DNA of 64,000 nt from Carbonactinospora thermoautotrophica (GCF_001543895.1 NZ_JYIJ01000019.1:1264557-1328556), one strand, 5' to 3'. Counted from the stretch's first letter, positions 1 through 8,225 are shown. Notes: a model not told the origin generated them from the letters alone. Made by a program: numbers and translations.

Positions 1-188
1 GATCCGGTCACCGGAGCGTGCGCTCGCGGGTTAGCGCCGCGTCAAGCGGCGTCTTGGACGCCGCCGGTGAGCCGGGCAACCTACCACTGCGGCCCCTGGA
101 TCGCGGACAATGTGGAGACTCGGGGTGTCCTGCCGGACGCCTGCGACGGCCGGCGGAGTGATCCAGGGGACGGAGTGACGAGAACGCC

Positions 189-1058
189 ATGACTGAGCAG
201 TCTGCGCCCCCCGAATACGTCCTGACGCTGTCCTGCCCCGACCGCCGGGGCATCGTCCACGCGGTGTCGAGCTTCCTGCTCGTCACCGGGTGCAACATCC
301 TGGACAGCCAGCAGTTCGGCGACCGGCAAAGCGGCCTGTTCTTCATGCGCGTGCACTTCGCGGCCGAGGAATCGGGCGTCACGCTCGACTCGCTGCGCGC
401 GGGTTTCGAGGCGGTCGGCGCGTCGTTTCACATGAACTGGCAGATGTTCGACGCCAGCGCCAAGTCCCGCGTGATGATCCTGGTGTCGAAGTTCGGACAC
501 TGCCTCAACGACCTGCTGTTCCGGTACCGGATCGGAGCGCTGCCGATCGAGATCCCGGTGATCGTGTCCAACCACGAGGACTTCCGGTCGCTCGCCGAGT
601 CGTACGGCATCCCGTACTGCTACCTGCCGGTCACCAAGGAGACCAAGGCCGAGCAGGAGGCCCGGATCTGGGAGCTGGTCGAGGAACACCGGATCGACCT
701 GGTCGTGCTGGCCCGGTACATGCAGATCCTTTCCGACGACCTGTGCAAGAAGCTCGAGGGCCGGGCGATCAACATCCACCACTCGTTCCTGCCGAGCTTC
801 AAGGGCGCCAAGCCCTACCACCAGGCCCACGCGCGCGGCGTGAAGCTCATCGGTGCGACCGCCCACTACGTGACCGCCGACCTGGACGAAGGTCCGATCA
901 TCGAGCAGGAGGTCGCACGGGTCGACCACTCGCACTCGCCTGACCAGCTCGTCGCCGTCGGCCGCGACATCGAGTGCCAGGTGCTCGCCCGCGCCGTGAA
1001 GTGGCATGTCGAGCACCGGGTGCTGCTCAACGGTCACCGCACGGTGGTGTTCGCGTAA
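189..1058 (+). CDS. purU: Formyltetrahydrofolate deformylase
   Basis: This 289-residue protein hydrolyses 10-formyltetrahydrofolate to formate and tetrahydrofolate in the cytoplasm, balancing one-carbon pools and feeding formate to purine synthesis. An N-terminal ACT domain (about residues 8-85, starting YVLTLSCPDRRGIVHAV) is followed by a formyltransferase-type catalytic domain. The catalytic signature NIHHSFLPSFKGAKPYHQA begins near residue 195, and the DLDEGPI segment near 231 carries the usual catalytic aspartate. Length and domain order match the PurU family. The ATG is preceded by a GGAGTGACGAG stretch, a moderate ribosome site. It appears monocistronic; the next plus-strand start is about 260 bases downstream. 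The function is confident from the motifs. Confidence 0.95.
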   Translation: MTEQSAPPEYVLTLSCPDRRGIVHAVSSFLLVTGCNILDSQQFGDRQSGLFFMRVHFAAEESGVTLDSLRAGFEAVGASFHMNWQMFDASAKSRVMILVSKFGHCLNDLLFRYRIGALPIEIPVIVSNHEDFRSLAESYGIPYCYLPVTKETKAEQEARIWELVEEHRIDLVVLARYMQILSDDLCKKLEGRAINIHHSFLPSFKGAKPYHQAHARGVKLIGATAHYVTADLDEGPIIEQEVARVDHSHSPDQLVAVGRDIECQVLARAVKWHVEHRVLLNGHRTVVFA

Positions 1059-1318
1059 GAGATCTCGCCTCCTGGAGGCGGTGACGTCAGGGTCGAACGG
1101 GTTCGCTCCTGCGTTTCACCGCCGGGCTGTTGGGTTACCGAGGCGAGCTGGCGGACGCGGCCGATCGGTGGTGAGGCCATCCCGCCCTCGCCGGGTCGGC
1201 GCAGGCGTTCGCAAGGTGAGCCGAGCGCGGTCACGTGGTTCCCGTGGGGCGCGCGGAACACGCCCGCGCAGCAGACCCGCGGGCGTTTCAAACCCGGCTG
1301 AGTGGTCAGGGGCCAGGT

Positions 1319-1702
1319 ATGACCACGCCCGACCTCGAACCGAGGGAGACCCCCGGACTGAACCGGGGCGGCGGCGCGCCACCGGAGGAGTCCGCGGCGG
1401 CCGGGGAGGAGCGGGCACGCGGCGACCGGGAGCTGAGCCGGCGCGCGCCGACCAGACGGTGGGAGGCGGAGCGCCGCCGCCCGGAGATCTGTACCCGAGC
1501 CGAGGAGATCGTCGGCGAGGCAAAGCGTGAGCTGGCCGCGGCGCAGCGGGCCGTCGCCCATGCCGCAGCCGCGCTCACCGAACTCGAAACCCAGGTCGAC
1601 CGCTTGGAGAAGAAACTGGCCGCAGCCCGGGAGCGCCTCGCCCCTCGCGAACTGGACCGCGGCCGCACTGATCGGGCTCGGCTGGAACGGTTCGGGGACT
1701 GA
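1319..1702 (+). CDS. Small coiled-coil protein, function unknown
   Basis: I do not recognise a family. The frame encodes 127 residues from ATG (MTTPDLEPRETPGLN). The N-terminal half is charged and low in complexity. The C-terminal half (about 70-127) is an Ala/Glu/Leu/Arg-rich helix with heptad-like spacing (AAALTELETQVDRLEKKLAA), typical of a short coiled coil. An in-frame upstream GTG at 1235 would add 28 residues, but the ATG sits near an AGGGGCCAGG stretch. The coiled-coil composition argues for a real protein; no neighbour suggests a role. Confidence 0.5.
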   Translation: MTTPDLEPRETPGLNRGGGAPPEESAAAGEERARGDRELSRRAPTRRWEAERRRPEICTRAEEIVGEAKRELAAAQRAVAHAAAALTELETQVDRLEKKLAAARERLAPRELDRGRTDRARLERFGD

Positions 1703-1850
1703 AGGGTTCCCGGGTCCGGCCGACTCCAGGGGCGGTTTCGTCGCCCGGGAGCTGCTCCGCTGCCGCGGGGTGGCTGGCCCGCCGGAGAGCCGCGGATTGC
1801 AGCGCCTCCGGATAGCCCGCCGGCAGACCAGCCCGTCGCCTGCCGGAGGA

Positions 1851-2045
1851 CGGAACCGCTGGCCTGCGACTCCGTACCTTGAGTACCTGAGAGCCGCGGC
1901 GACCCCCGGCAAGCCGGTGGACTCATTCCCAGCGGGTGGCCTCCTTACCGTCCCGGTCGTCCGATCGGGTGCGCGGGGGCTCTCGATTACCCCGATCAGC
2001 GCCGTCCCGGTCAGCCGATGGGCGTACCCGTCGGCGGGCGAGGGG
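1851..2045 (-). pseudogene. Decayed copy of the neighbouring DUF2795 gene
   Basis: Read on the minus strand, this stretch resembles the 3' half of the intact gene at 2243-2653. ALIGVIESPRAPDRTTGTV aligns with RLIEVMRSHQAPDRLIAMV, PPAGNES with LPAGNEY, GVAAAL with EVTAAL, and GVAGQRF with the C-terminal GVEGKRF. At DNA level ACTCATTCCCAGC and CGATCGGGTGC are shared exactly. The copy carries an insertion of about 10 bases, and the terminal stop is replaced by an Arg codon, so it no longer encodes an intact protein. It lies in the same orientation as the functional copy and about 0.4 kb beyond its stop. It is best read as an old tandem duplication that has decayed. Confidence 0.6.
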
Positions 2046-2168
2046 GACACGGGGCGAGCGGCGCCGAGCCGCGGCGGCTGCCCGCATCCGCCGGAACTCC
2101 CCGGTGAACACCCCGGGAAGAGCGCCCCCGCCGACTGGCGCGCCACCCCGCGTGCCAGGTCATGAAGC

Positions 2169-2230
2169 GGCCCGCCCAGCGGCCGCTGGCAAACGATTGC
2201 CAGCACCTCCGGATGGCCACCGGGCGGGCC
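2169..2230 (-). terminator. Nested hairpin after the DUF2795 gene
   Basis: Two nested inverted repeats lie just past the stop of the minus-strand gene ending at 2243. The outer arms are GGCCCGCCC (2169-2177) and GGGCGGGCC (2222-2230). The inner stem is GCTGGCAA/TTGCCAGC (2185-2192 and 2197-2204, loop ACGA). There is no U-tract, which is common for actinobacterial terminators. It probably ends the minus-strand two-gene operon. Confidence 0.5.
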
Positions 2231-2242
2231 TACCGTCAGGGG

Positions 2243-2653
2243 TCAGAACCGCTTGCCTTCCACTCCGTGGCCAAGGGCCGCGGTGACCTCCTGCAGGCTG
2301 GAGTACTCATTCCCAGCCGGCAGCCGCTCCACCATCGCGATGAGCCGATCGGGTGCCTGGTGGCTGCGCATTACCTCGATCAGCCGGTCCCGGTCGGCCG
2401 GGTAGATGTCCTTGCCGAGGTAGCGGGCGAGTTCGGACCGGAACTGCACGTCCTCCGCGGTCATGCCGGCCGGGGTGCCGCCCATCAGCGGGCCGTGCGG
2501 CTCGGCTTCCACGTCGGGCTGGTCCTCGCCCGAGGGCTCGGGCTCCTTCCAGTCCTCGACGTGAGTGCTGCGCTCAGCCCGCATCGCCCCTTCGACCTCG
2601 TGCTTCATGGCGTCGTCCAGGTGCGGGCCGTGCTTGTCGCTGCCACGCTCCAT
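2243..2653 (-). CDS. DUF2795 domain protein
   Basis: This 136-residue acidic protein begins MERGSDKHGPHLDDAMKHEV. The N-terminal half is charged and probably disordered. The C-terminal part (about 70-125, including ELARYLGKDIYPADRDRLIE and the helix rich in RLIAMVERLP) matches the actinobacterial DUF2795 family, whose biochemical role is not established. The ATG is fixed by a perfect AGGAGG seven bases upstream. Only 11 bases separate it from the stop of the upstream baeRF-like gene, so the two are surely co-transcribed and probably translationally linked. A decayed second copy lies downstream (1851-2045). Confidence 0.8.
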   Translation of the reverse strand: MERGSDKHGPHLDDAMKHEVEGAMRAERSTHVEDWKEPEPSGEDQPDVEAEPHGPLMGGTPAGMTAEDVQFRSELARYLGKDIYPADRDRLIEVMRSHQAPDRLIAMVERLPAGNEYSSLQEVTAALGHGVEGKRF

Positions 2654-2664
2654 CACGTACCTCC

Positions 2665-3771
2665 TCATGCGCCGCCGAACCGGAGCACGGCGCCGACTCC
2701 GTCGATCAGTTCCAGTTCCTCCCGTGGCACGATGACGAGCCGGGCGTTGGTGGCGACCAGCGCGCGGATCAGGGCGGCGTCCGCCCGGTCCCGTACCGGC
2801 GTCTCCACGCCGTTGTTGCGCAGGTCCTCCTCGAACAGGGCGAGTTGCGTGGGCTCCGGGCCGACCCACAGCTCCAGATTCGACTCCGGGTGGTCGTTGA
2901 GCAGCAGGACGTCGACCTGGGACATCATCAGGGCGCCCGCGGTCGCGCCGAGCCCCTCGACGGCCCGGTGGTGGTGCCCGCGCTCGCGGCGGAACTCGTC
3001 CAGCAACTGGGCCCGCTGTTCGGCCACCTTGCGCGTCACGACCTGGTGGTGTTCCTCGATCAGGGAGTCGGCGTCGATCCCGGCCGCCCGGCCGTGGGTG
3101 TCCAGCTCGACCACCCGCTCCCGCCACGGCTTCTGCAGGTGCTCGTGCAGCAGCGCCCGGGCACGGACGTCCCCGGCCACCACGATCACCGCCGCGCCGA
3201 TGCGGGCGGCGACCCGTTCCACCTCCTCGGCGACACCGGCCGCGTTGTGTTCCCAGGTGTTCTCGGCGCGCCGCTGGTAGCGGGGCTGGGACCAGCCGCC
3301 GGGCTGGACCTTGCGGATCGGGAAGTCTGCGCCGTCGACATGACGCTCCTCCTGGATCTCGTCCACGGTCCACGCCCGGATGTCCGCGCCGACCCGATCG
3401 ACGGTCACCAGCAGGTGGGGAATTCGCTCGCCGCGCTGCGCCACCAGCGGCATCGTGTGCGGGAGGGGCGCCCATCGGCCGATCTGCCGCCGCGGCGGAG
3501 CCGGAATCTCCTCCAGGTACACGACCTCACCACCAGCGGCGAAGATCGCCTGGCCATGCGGCCCACCCAGATCCCGGTCCGAGCCGATCAGGTTCTCGAT
3601 CGCGTCCAGGGTCTGGGCGTCCGCACCCTGCTCGGCAAGCTGCTCCCGGATGGCTCGCCACCGCAGCGCGATCGCCTTGTGCGCGTACTCCACGTTGCGG
3701 GTGGTGTCGAGGTACACGGAGGCGTAAGGGCCCGGGTGCTTGTAGAGGGGTTCGAGGAAGGAGAGCTTCAC
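2665..3771 (-). CDS. baeRF (Vms1/eRF1-like) family protein
   Basis: This 368-residue protein starts at GTG (MKLSFLEPLYKHPGPYASVY) behind a GGGAGGC ribosome site. The N-terminal PGPYASVYLDT signature, the central AAVIVVAGDVRARALLHEHL strand-helix and the C-terminal ATNARLVIVPREE strand fit the bacterial archaeo-eukaryotic release factor family 2. These proteins share the fold of eRF1 domain 2 and Vms1 and have been proposed to act on ribosome- or tRNA-linked targets. I see no GGQ loop. It is co-operonic with the DUF2795 gene, a pairing typical of stress loci in actinobacteria. The family is fairly clear; the biochemical role is inference. Confidence 0.75.
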   Translation of the reverse strand: MKLSFLEPLYKHPGPYASVYLDTTRNVEYAHKAIALRWRAIREQLAEQGADAQTLDAIENLIGSDRDLGGPHGQAIFAAGGEVVYLEEIPAPPRRQIGRWAPLPHTMPLVAQRGERIPHLLVTVDRVGADIRAWTVDEIQEERHVDGADFPIRKVQPGGWSQPRYQRRAENTWEHNAAGVAEEVERVAARIGAAVIVVAGDVRARALLHEHLQKPWRERVVELDTHGRAAGIDADSLIEEHHQVVTRKVAEQRAQLLDEFRRERGHHHRAVEGLGATAGALMMSQVDVLLLNDHPESNLELWVGPEPTQLALFEEDLRNNGVETPVRDRADAALIRALVATNARLVIVPREELELIDGVGAVLRFGGA

Positions 3772-4082
3772 GGTGCCTCCCACTGGTCGTGGGTCTGTGG
3801 TGCGGCGCTGGGGCTCACCTGCGCCGCCGTGCGTCCCTCGGTTCGCCATGGGACCCATCAGCAACATGCCCCCGTCGGCGACCCACGATGCGCCGATCCG
3901 GTACGCCGCCTCGGGCGATCCGGGGCGGTCGAGCTGCCGCACGGGCCGGTCTTGGGTACCGCGGCGACGGTCCCGCACGGTCCCAACGTTGCACCTCGGC
4001 CAGCGCCCCCGCCGGTGGCTTTGCTGATGCCGGAGTTCGTTGTTCGCCATCTGGCGCCGCGTACCGATCGGCGAAGGGGCAC

Positions 4083-4110
4083 ACGTGGCCGGCGAACTCG
4101 CCGGCCACGT
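4083..4110. repeat. 12-bp perfect inverted repeat
   Basis: ACGTGGCCGGCG and CGCCGGCCACGT form a perfect 12-bp stem around an AACT tetraloop. It lies between divergent genes rather than after a gene, so terminator function is not obvious. It could be a structured leader or a protein-binding palindrome. Confidence 0.55.
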
Positions 4111-4378
4111 CGCGTTCGGCCCGCCCGAACATGGGTAGCCCCAGCCAAGGACGGGCCGGCCAGGCCGTTCGTCAGCAGAGCCGAGGAGAACCGCTCGACC
4201 CGGAGTCGTCCGCGTGACCCGATCCCGGCGGCGACCTGCGGTCGGCCCGGTCGAGGGCAGGGCCGCGCCCTAAGAGCGGATACGCCCGGCCGGGGACGAC
4301 CTCCTCGCGGTGACGGCTCGGCGTACACCGCGGTGCGGGACGATCCGGCGACGGCGGGCTCGGGCGAGAGCCCCAGCG

Positions 4379-4398
4379 CCCCGCGCTCCGGCGCGGGG
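4379..4398. repeat. 8-bp GC-rich inverted repeat
   Basis: CCCCGCGC (4379-4386) and GCGCGGGG (4391-4398) flank a TCCG loop about 120 bases upstream of the SRPBCC gene. There is no U-tract. It may be a structured 5' leader element or chance in GC-rich DNA. Confidence 0.35.
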
Positions 4399-4519
4399 AC
4401 GGAAGACCTGGACGAAGCGCGCGCGGCGGACCCCGCCCCGTACGCGACCGAACCGCCCGTGGCGGGCCGGGCGCCGACGGGGACTGGGGCACGCGTGCGG
4501 CAGACGAGGGAGGTCCCTG

Positions 4520-4969
4520 ATGGCACTGACGGTGCGTTGGCTTCCGGTCCCACCCGAGGCGGTGTTCGACGTGCTGTCCGACGGTTGGTTGTACGCCTCC
4601 TGGGTGGTGGGTGCCTCCCAGGTCCGGGCCGTCTCGCCGACCTGGCCGAAGCCTGGGTCGAAGATCCACCACTCAGTCGGCGCGTGGCCCCTGCTGATCA
4701 ACGACCGCACCGAGGTGGTCGAGGCGGACCCACCCCGGCGTCTGGTGCTGCGCGCCCACGCCTGGCCCGCCGGGGCGGCGATCGTCGAACTGCGATTCGA
4801 CCGTGATGGAACCGGGACGCTGGTCAGCATGCGTGAGTACCCGGTCGCCGGCCCGGCCCGGCTGCTCGGGCGGCTCCTCGGCCCTATCCTTCACATCCGC
4901 AACGTCGAGTCGCTCAAACGCCTCGGCTATATCGCTGAGGGGCGCATCCAGCGTCCGCAGCGGGCCTGA
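4520..4969 (+). CDS. SRPBCC (START-like) family protein
   Basis: This 149-residue protein starts at ATG behind GAGGGAGG. It has the helix-grip order of the polyketide cyclase/SRPBCC superfamily: strand TVRWLPVPPEAVFDVLSD, then WVVGASQVRAV, a central strand pair around PRRLVLRAHAWPAG, and a long C-terminal helix (ARLLGRLLGPILHIRNVESL). Such proteins bind hydrophobic ligands; the substrate cannot be read from sequence. Length is normal for the family. It stands alone between two long gene-free stretches. Confidence 0.75.
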   Translation: MALTVRWLPVPPEAVFDVLSDGWLYASWVVGASQVRAVSPTWPKPGSKIHHSVGAWPLLINDRTEVVEADPPRRLVLRAHAWPAGAAIVELRFDRDGTGTLVSMREYPVAGPARLLGRLLGPILHIRNVESLKRLGYIAEGRIQRPQRA

Positions 4970-5833
4970 CGCGGCCAGGCCGCACAGGATCGTCACGGCG
5001 ACCGAGCGGCCGGGTCGCCTGACCTGGGTGCCTGACCGCACGGGTGGGGTCGTCGTGGCCGGTTACGGGGTCGGGGCACCTGGACGACCGTGGGTGGCCC
5101 GGGTGAGCGCGTAGCCGGGATCCATGGTCGGCCGTGTCACGGGGACGGCCGGTGGCGGCTGGTCGAAGCGGTGTGAGCCCGGGGGTCGAGCCCGGTTCAT
5201 CCACAGGGTTCGCTTTGTCCACAGGTGACTGTCCAGCGATCGCTTGCGAATTTGTGATTCGCGATCCTGGAATAGGGTGGTCCCCCCGGGCGGGAGGGGC
5301 CTGGTCCGAGGTCGATCCTGTCCGCCCTGCGAGGTTCGTCGCAGGGGCGGGTGAACTCCCCGGCTGCCGAGCGTCTGGTCGAGCCGCGGGTCAGCGTGGG
5401 AAGCCGTGTCCTCGCCGGAGTGCCCGAGCGACAGGCCGTGCCCGGCCGAGTGTGATCCGGCGCGCCATGCGATGTCCCTGTCCCTCTTTCGGCCCCATGT
5501 CCCTGTCTCTCTTTCGGCCCTTCTGAACGCGAACCTGTGGAGACGCTGCCCGCTCGCGTCGCTGTGGACGGTAACTAACTTACGACATTAGGGTGATTTC
5601 CGTACTCCGCTAACTGGGTGACTTTAGGGGCTCTGACCAGGCATTTCGCACTGCGGGGCAGATCGACGACCGTTTCTCGGTCTCCGCGCCGGGTACCGAC
5701 GCTGCGCAGCGCCGGACCGTGGAGGCGGCGCTTCCTGATCACGCCGGCCGTGCCGGCTCTAGGCGTTGTCGGTGGGGAATCCCGAACCCCGCTGCGTCTC
5801 AGTCTCTCTCCCTCTCGCATCCCGGAGGCATCT
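4970..5833. other. Long gene-free region with repeats
   Basis: I see no supportable gene in these 864 bases. The stretch holds two DnaA-box-like nonamers (TCATCCACA 5197-5205, TTGTCCACA 5215-5223), an inverted repeat GCGAAT-TTGTG-ATTCGC (5246-5262) and a 25-bp tandem duplication (5472-5521). A long 5' leader or small RNA for the secreted protein at 5834 is possible, but I could match no riboswitch consensus. Confidence 0.5.
5472..5521. repeat. 25-bp tandem duplication
   Basis: Two adjacent 25-base units (5472-5496 and 5497-5521) begin ATGTCCCTGTCCCTCTTTCG and ATGTCCCTGTCTCTCTTTCG. They differ at one internal base and at the last base. They lie in gene-free DNA about 310 bases before the AOC-like gene. 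High identity suggests recent slippage or a conserved element. Confidence 0.8.
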
Positions 5834-6577
5834 ATGCGACGGCTATCCATCATCGGCGCAGCATTTCTGCCCGTGGGCCTGCTACCCCTCGCGGCGGTAC
5901 CCGCATCGGCGGATCCAGATGAGAGGCTCACCGTGACCGCCGTCACGACCCAGGCGGAGTACCTGGACCTAGGCAGGCGTGGGTTCTCCCTGGGTGATCA
6001 GTTCGTCTTCAGTAACGACCTGTACTGGCATGACTGGAACGACGACAACGATGACCGCGGTGGCGGCCGTGGCGGCGATCGCGGCGATGACCGCGGTGCC
6101 GGTGGTGCCGGTGGTGGCGGTCACGGCGGCGACGCCAAGGACGCCAAGGGCGGCGACGCCAAGGACGCCAAGGGCGGTGACGCGAAGGACGCCAAGGGCG
6201 GTGACGCGAAGAGCGTCGACACCAGCGGCGTGAAGAGCGAGTGGTACCGCAGGAAGATCGGGAGTGGCGGCGGGGTCTGCACAGTGATCTCGGCCGACCG
6301 CAACCGGCGCGGCGAGTTCCAGTGCGTCGTGTCCTATCGGCTGTCGCGCGGACAGCTCACCCTCCAGGGGCTGGTCCGGCCGGAGCACGACGACTGGTAC
6401 AACTCCTTGGTCGGCGCCCACCAGAACAACTTCAACAATGACCACCACAGGTTCTCGTTCGTTCTCGCGATCACCGGTGGTACGGACCGTTACCGGGACG
6501 CCAGTGGCGAGGCGAAGGTCACCGTGTCCGACAGGAAGCACGCCAAGGTCGAGCTGAGGATCCAGCGCCGGAGCTGA
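5834..6577 (+). CDS. Secreted AOC-barrel/dirigent-like protein
   Basis: This 247-residue exported protein starts at ATG behind CGGAGGC. A Sec signal peptide is visible (MRRLSIIGAAFLPVGLLPL, likely cleavage after AVPASA). After an acidic Asp/Gly-rich linker come about three and a half GDAKDAKG repeats (about residues 99-126). A C-terminal beta-barrel domain then shows the allene-oxide-cyclase/dirigent pattern: CTVISADRNRRGEFQC, LSRGQLTLQGLV and FVLAITGGTDRYRDASGEA. The domain folds as a barrel that binds hydrophobic molecules; no enzymatic activity should be assumed. The repeated linker may act as a flexible spacer or cell-wall tether. An in-frame upstream start at 5618 would bury the signal peptide and is rejected. 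Confidence 0.75.
   Translation: MRRLSIIGAAFLPVGLLPLAAVPASADPDERLTVTAVTTQAEYLDLGRRGFSLGDQFVFSNDLYWHDWNDDNDDRGGGRGGDRGDDRGAGGAGGGGHGGDAKDAKGGDAKDAKGGDAKDAKGGDAKSVDTSGVKSEWYRRKIGSGGGVCTVISADRNRRGEFQCVVSYRLSRGQLTLQGLVRPEHDDWYNSLVGAHQNNFNNDHHRFSFVLAITGGTDRYRDASGEAKVTVSDRKHAKVELRIQRRS
6128..6211 (+). repeat. 24-bp coding repeats (GDAKDAKG)
   Basis: Three full 24-base units (6128-6151, 6152-6175, 6176-6199) and a partial fourth encode the octapeptide GDAKDAKG. Third-position changes (GCC to GCG, GGC to GGT) accumulate towards the 3' end. Copy number is likely to vary between strains. Confidence 0.9.
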
Positions 6578-6620
6578 CCAGACCCGAGTCGGTCAGACCG
6601 GGTTGATCAGGCGAGTGGGG

Positions 6621-6647
6621 CGGGCGGGTGGAACGGACACCCGCCCG
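6621..6647. terminator. Bidirectional hairpin between convergent genes
   Basis: CGGGCGGGTG (6621-6630) and CACCCGCCCG (6638-6647) form a perfect 10-bp stem with a 7-base loop. It sits in the 73-base gap between the convergent AOC-like gene (stop 6577) and the FAD oxidoreductase gene (stop 6651). A short TTCT follows on the plus strand. It is very likely a shared terminator. Confidence 0.8.
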
Positions 6648-6650
6648 TTC

Positions 6651-8225
6651 TCACGTGCGGTTCAGGTACCGCTGGGCCCGGTGGATGCCGAGGCTCACGT
6701 ACCGCGAGCGCCGGGCCCGCAGGGCGGCATGAGCGGCGTTCGCTCCGCACGCGCCGTGGACACCGCCGCCCGGGTGCGCGGACGCACCGGCCAGGTACAG
6801 GCCGGGGAGCGGCGTCTCCGGGCGGCCGAGGCCCGGCACCGGGCGGAACACCAGTTGCTGGTGCAGGCTCGCGGTGCCGCCGTTGACCGCACCGGCCACC
6901 AGGTTGGCGTCAGCGGCCTCCAGCTCGGACGGTGTCTGGACGAGCCGGTCCAGCACTAGGTCGCGGAAACCCGGCGCGTATCGCTCGACCAGTTCCTCCA
7001 CGGCGGTCACCTGCGCGGCCAACTCTTCGGCCGACAGCGGCCGGCGCGGCAGGTGGGTGTACGCCCAGGCTGACTCGGTGCCGGCGGGGGAACGGGTCGG
7101 ATCGGCCGTCGTCATCTGGCCGAAGATCACGAACGGGGTGCGTGGCAGACGGCCGCAGGCCAGGTCGGCCGCGTAGTCGGTGAGCGCCGCGCGGTCCCCG
7201 CCCAGGTGCACGGTGCCGGCCAGCCGGGCGTCCTCGGCCTTCCACGGGATCGGACCGGACAGCGCCCAGTTGAGCTTGAGCGTGGGGGAGTCCCACTGGA
7301 AGCGGTCCAGGTCGCCCAGCAGCCGCGCCGGCAGGTAGGCGGGCTCGACCAGGTCGCGGTACAGGATGGGCGCGGCCACGGCGGCGAGCACGGCGTACCG
7401 GGCGCCGATCTCGGTACCGTCGGCCGTGCGGACCCCGACCGCCCGGCCGCCACGGACGAGCACCTTGACGACCCGCCTGCCGCAGGCCAGCTCACCGCCG
7501 TACCCGCGCAGCCGGCGGACCAGCGCGTCGGTGAGCCGACCGGAGCCGCCCTCCGGCACCGGGTACCCGAACTGCTGGCCGACCATCGTGAGCAGCCAGC
7601 CGAACACCGCGCTGCCCGCGCCCTCCGGCGGCAGGTCGGTGTGCATGGCGTTGCCGGTGAGCAGCAACCGCCCGCCTTCGCCGTCGAACTCCTCCTCGCC
7701 ATACCGCCGGACCGACATGACCGCGAACCGCGCGAACCGCAGCGCGTCAGCCGCGCCGAGGGCACGCAGCAGCTTCACCCCCGGCCCGAGCGGCGGGAAC
7801 GGCCGGAACAGCGCCTCGATCAGGGTTGGGCCGATCCGCTGCCACTCCCCGTACAGGCGGCGCCACGTCCGGCCGTCCCCGGGCGCGAACTCCGCCAGCG
7901 ACTCGGCGGTCCGGTCGATGTCGCGGGACAGCAGCGCGCACCGGCCGTCCTCCAGCGGGTGGGCGAGCACGGCGGGCGCGTGTCGCCATCGCAGGCCGTA
8001 GCGCTCCAACTGGAGCCAGCGCAGGACCGGCGACGCCGCGCCCATCGGGTAGAACGCGCTGAACAGGTCGGTCACGAACCCCGGCCGCATCACCTCGGCG
8101 CTGCGCACCGCACCGCCCGGCTCGTCCGCGGCCTCCAGCACCAGCACGGACCACCCGGAGCTGGCGAGCAGGTTCGCGGCGACCAGGCCGTTGTGGCCGG
8201 CGCCGATGACCACCGCGTCGTACAA
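6651..8225 (-). CDS. FAD-dependent phytoene-desaturase-like oxidoreductase
   Basis: This 524-residue flavoprotein begins YDAVVIGAGHNGLVAANLLA, the dinucleotide-binding Rossmann motif, followed by VLVLEAADEPGGAVRS, the FAD-ribose/GG motif of the phytoene dehydrogenase family. The C-terminus carries a second FAD contact (LPGLYLAGASAHPGGGVHGA). The best start is TTG at 8225, nine bases after GGGAGG; no ATG or GTG fits. Members act on carotenoids and other hydrophobic compounds, but this one has no carotenoid neighbours (no phytoene synthase is visible), so the substrate is unknown. It converges on the AOC-like gene across a shared terminator. Confidence 0.8.
   Translation of the reverse strand: MYDAVVIGAGHNGLVAANLLASSGWSVLVLEAADEPGGAVRSAEVMRPGFVTDLFSAFYPMGAASPVLRWLQLERYGLRWRHAPAVLAHPLEDGRCALLSRDIDRTAESLAEFAPGDGRTWRRLYGEWQRIGPTLIEALFRPFPPLGPGVKLLRALGAADALRFARFAVMSVRRYGEEEFDGEGGRLLLTGNAMHTDLPPEGAGSAVFGWLLTMVGQQFGYPVPEGGSGRLTDALVRRLRGYGGELACGRRVVKVLVRGGRAVGVRTADGTEIGARYAVLAAVAAPILYRDLVEPAYLPARLLGDLDRFQWDSPTLKLNWALSGPIPWKAEDARLAGTVHLGGDRAALTDYAADLACGRLPRTPFVIFGQMTTADPTRSPAGTESAWAYTHLPRRPLSAEELAAQVTAVEELVERYAPGFRDLVLDRLVQTPSELEAADANLVAGAVNGGTASLHQQLVFRPVPGLGRPETPLPGLYLAGASAHPGGGVHGACGANAAHAALRARRSRYVSLGIHRAQRYLNRT

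Larger units (their letters stand above)
3772..4519. other. Gene-free divergent intergenic region
   Basis: No convincing gene is seen in these 748 bases. Frames are open only because of high GC, and their products are Arg/Pro-rich with no domain. The region must hold the promoters of the baeRF operon (leftward) and the SRPBCC gene (rightward), but no clear -35/-10 pair stands out. It contains two strong inverted repeats, listed separately. Confidence 0.5.

Noticed and set aside
1066..1080. Hairpin CGCCT-CCTGG-AGGCG after purU as a terminator
   Set aside because: The stem is only five base pairs with no U-tract; too weak to assert.
5300..5460. Possible cobalamin or c-di-AMP riboswitch
   Set aside because: Fragments such as GGGAAGCCG and GGGTGAACTCC recall parts of the consensus sequences, but the required conserved blocks and their order are missing.
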